Assembly (NCBI RefSeq): GCF_013911645.1
Contig: NZ_JACESV010000001.1
Span: 248,001 to 312,000, forward strand
Length of the DNA: 64,000 nt
DNA from: Allomuricauda sp.
GTDB lineage: Bacteria > Bacteroidota > Bacteroidia > Flavobacteriales > Flavobacteriaceae
Direction of reading: 5' to 3'
Shown: positions 62,413 through 64,000 of the stretch, one piece after another
Layout of the letters: the number at the start of each line of letters is the position of its first letter
Position numbering within the stretch: position 1 is the stretch's first letter
Position numbers and translations under genes: made by a program
The notes under the pieces: generated by a model
Seen by the model: the letters and a program-made list of their open reading frames with translations, nothing else
Database searches by the model: none
Told to the model about the DNA's origin: nothing

Positions 62413-64000
62413 TTATGAATCTTTACCCGAGAGTTGGTTGATGTAGAGGTCTTTGTAATACCCTTCGGTATTGTTCAATTCCTCGTGGGTACCCTCTTGA
62501 ATGATGCTACCGTTGTCCAACACAATGATTTTATCGGCATTCTTGGCAGATGATACTCTGTGACTTACAATAAGTGTGGTTTTACTTTCCGATACTCTTT
62601 TTAAATTATTAAGGATCTCTTCCTCGGTCTCAGTGTCCACGGCGGATAGGCAATCATCAAAAAGATAAATTTTAGGGTCTTTTAAAAGGGCACGGGCAAT
62701 GGAAACCCGTTGTTTTTGGCCACCGCTCAATGTGATGCCCCTTTCTCCCAATACCGTGTCGTATTTTTTTGCAAAGCCTTGGATATTTTTGTGTACCACT
62801 GCTTTTTTGGCTACTTCCACAATATCGTCGTGCGTTGCATTTTCATTTCCAAAACGAATATTGTTCTCAATGGTATCCGAGAACAAGAAAGCATCTTGCG
62901 GTACGGCGCCTATGGAGCTGCGTAGGCTATCAAGGTTTAGTTGTTGAACAGGAATGCCATCAATCAATACTTCTCCAGAAGAAGTGTCGTACAAGCGGGC
63001 CACCAAATCCAATATCGTTGATTTCCCTGCACCTGTTTTTCCTAAAATAGCCACAGTTTGACCGGCTTCAACAGTAAATGAAACATTTTTGAGGGCAGTT
63101 ATATTGGTGTCTTCGTAGGTAAAGGTCACATTTCTGAACTCAATACTACCAATAATTGGGGTCGGTGTTTTTACTTGGTTTTTAATGGATGGTTCTTCCT
63201 TTAAAAATTCGTTTATTCTTTTTTGCGAAGCCTCAGCCCTTTGTACTATGGATGTAAGCCACCCCACAACGGCAACGGGCCATGTAAGCATATTTACGTA
63301 AAGAATAAACTCGGCAATGATCCCAATGGTCTCAATTTCCCCATTTATATATTGGCGTCCACCTATGTATATCACAAACACATTGCTGATACCGATCAAT
63401 AAAATCATTAAAGGAAAGAACCAAGCGTTCACTTTGGCCAAGGCCATACTGGTATCTTTTCCCTCTTGCGCCAATCCACGAAGCTCCGTATTTATTCGGG
63501 GCTCAATGCTGTATGCCTTTATTACTGAAATCCCCGAAAAGGATTCTTGTGTAAAAGTGGACAGGGTGGACAAATATTCTTGGACCTTGGTGCTTCTTTT
63601 GTGGATAATTTTACTGATCTGGTAAATCAGAACAGATAAAATAGGTAACGGAAGCAAGGTATAGGCCGCCAGGGTAGGGGCCTTTATAAACATTAGGGGG
63701 ACCAAGCACACAAAAAGGGTTAAGGTTTGTATACCATACATAATGGCAGGGCCGCCATACATCCGCACTTGGTTGATGTCTTCACTGATTCGGTTCATTA
63801 AGTCACCAATCCTATTTTTTTTGTAAAAATTGAGACTAAGTAACTGATAATGGTCAAAAACTTCGTTTTTCAAATCATACTCAATGTAGCGGGATACATT
63901 AATGATCGTTTGGCGCATCAAAAAAGTGAAAAGGCCCGAAAGAATAGCAGCTCCAACAATAATGAGAATGTACTGTAGCAATAATCCCTTGGCATCCGAA
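62413..64000 (-). CDS. ABC transporter, fused permease and ATPase (partial, 5' end outside window)
   Basis: At least 528 residues of a half-size ABC exporter. The membrane domain of about six helices precedes an ATPase domain with Walker A GKTGAGKST, Q-loop IGAVPQDAF, signature LSGGQKQRVSIARALL and Walker B IYLFDDCLSAVD. The frame is open through the window edge at 64000 (upstream codons read SDAKGLLLQYILII), so the true start is missing. Such MsbA/MdlB-like exporters move lipids or drugs out of the inner membrane. Confidence 0.9.
   Translation of the reverse strand, partial: SDAKGLLLQYILIIVGAAILSGLFTFLMRQTIINVSRYIEYDLKNEVFDHYQLLSLNFYKKNRIGDLMNRISEDINQVRMYGGPAIMYGIQTLTLFVCLVPLMFIKAPTLAAYTLLPLPILSVLIYQISKIIHKRSTKVQEYLSTLSTFTQESFSGISVIKAYSIEPRINTELRGLAQEGKDTSMALAKVNAWFFPLMILLIGISNVFVIYIGGRQYINGEIETIGIIAEFILYVNMLTWPVAVVGWLTSIVQRAEASQKRINEFLKEEPSIKNQVKTPTPIIGSIEFRNVTFTYEDTNITALKNVSFTVEAGQTVAILGKTGAGKSTILDLVARLYDTSSGEVLIDGIPVQQLNLDSLRSSIGAVPQDAFLFSDTIENNIRFGNENATHDDIVEVAKKAVVHKNIQGFAKKYDTVLGERGITLSGGQKQRVSIARALLKDPKIYLFDDCLSAVDTETEEEILNNLKRVSESKTTLIVSHRVSSAKNADKIIVLDNGSIIQEGTHEELNNTEGYYKDLYINQLSGKDS

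Overview
The window looks like chromosomal DNA from a gliding-type member of the Flavobacteriaceae (Bacteroidota), perhaps close to Muricauda/Allomuricauda; the genus is a guess. The evidence is two PorP/SprF genes, large surface proteins with type IX secretion (T9SS) gliding-motility C-terminal domains, PorE-like OmpA proteins, DUF4834 and DUF3276 genes, and promoter boxes of the Bacteroidota form TAnnTTTG. No rRNA, tRNA or CRISPR array was found.

Layout. 0-6.2 kb: housekeeping genes (threonine aldolase, YbaB, S9 peptidase lipoprotein) and a PLP-enzyme pair that I read as the first two steps of sulfonolipid (capnine) synthesis. 6.2-14.4 kb: an accessory island with a nitrilase-family gene, two apparently identical IS1182-family elements, and minus-strand genes (SUFU-domain protein, HMA/CDF cation transporter, NUDIX hydrolase), ending in a divergently transcribed tyrosine recombinase. 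14.5-23.5 kb: a GNAT-like protein, an outer-membrane protein, a coupled envelope-polysaccharide operon (DUF4834, YfhO, glycosyltransferase, flippase) and a secreted Arg/Ser-rich protein. 24-41.3 kb: two paralogous T9SS surface modules in tandem (repeat protein, PorP/SprF, PorE-like OmpA), the second holding a 2450-residue protein. 42-64 kb: UvrA, an ECF sigma factor with a 47-residue downstream gene, endonuclease III, PrxQ, a metallo-beta-lactamase-fold enzyme, a four-gene operon with a dihydroorotase homologue lacking metal ligands, a glycosyltransferase, hydrolases, an oxidoreductase, redox proteins, and an ABC transporter cut by the window end.

Most striking is the island at about 9.1-13.6 kb. 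Each cassette gene lies between inverted short repeats that begin with GTT, and each cassette has its own repeat sequence. The spacers hold attC-like hairpins, and a gene-free mini-unit with the same kind of ends is nested in the array. All cassette genes point away from a tyrosine recombinase whose C-terminus resembles integron integrases but which lacks their extra insertion. This is integron-like geometry without canonical attC sites. The two IS copies sit exactly at GTT ends, suggesting they target these folded sites.

Intergenic DNA around the T9SS modules and elsewhere is filled with families of dispersed and tandem repeats. The module pair and its flanking repeat DNA look like one segmental duplication.
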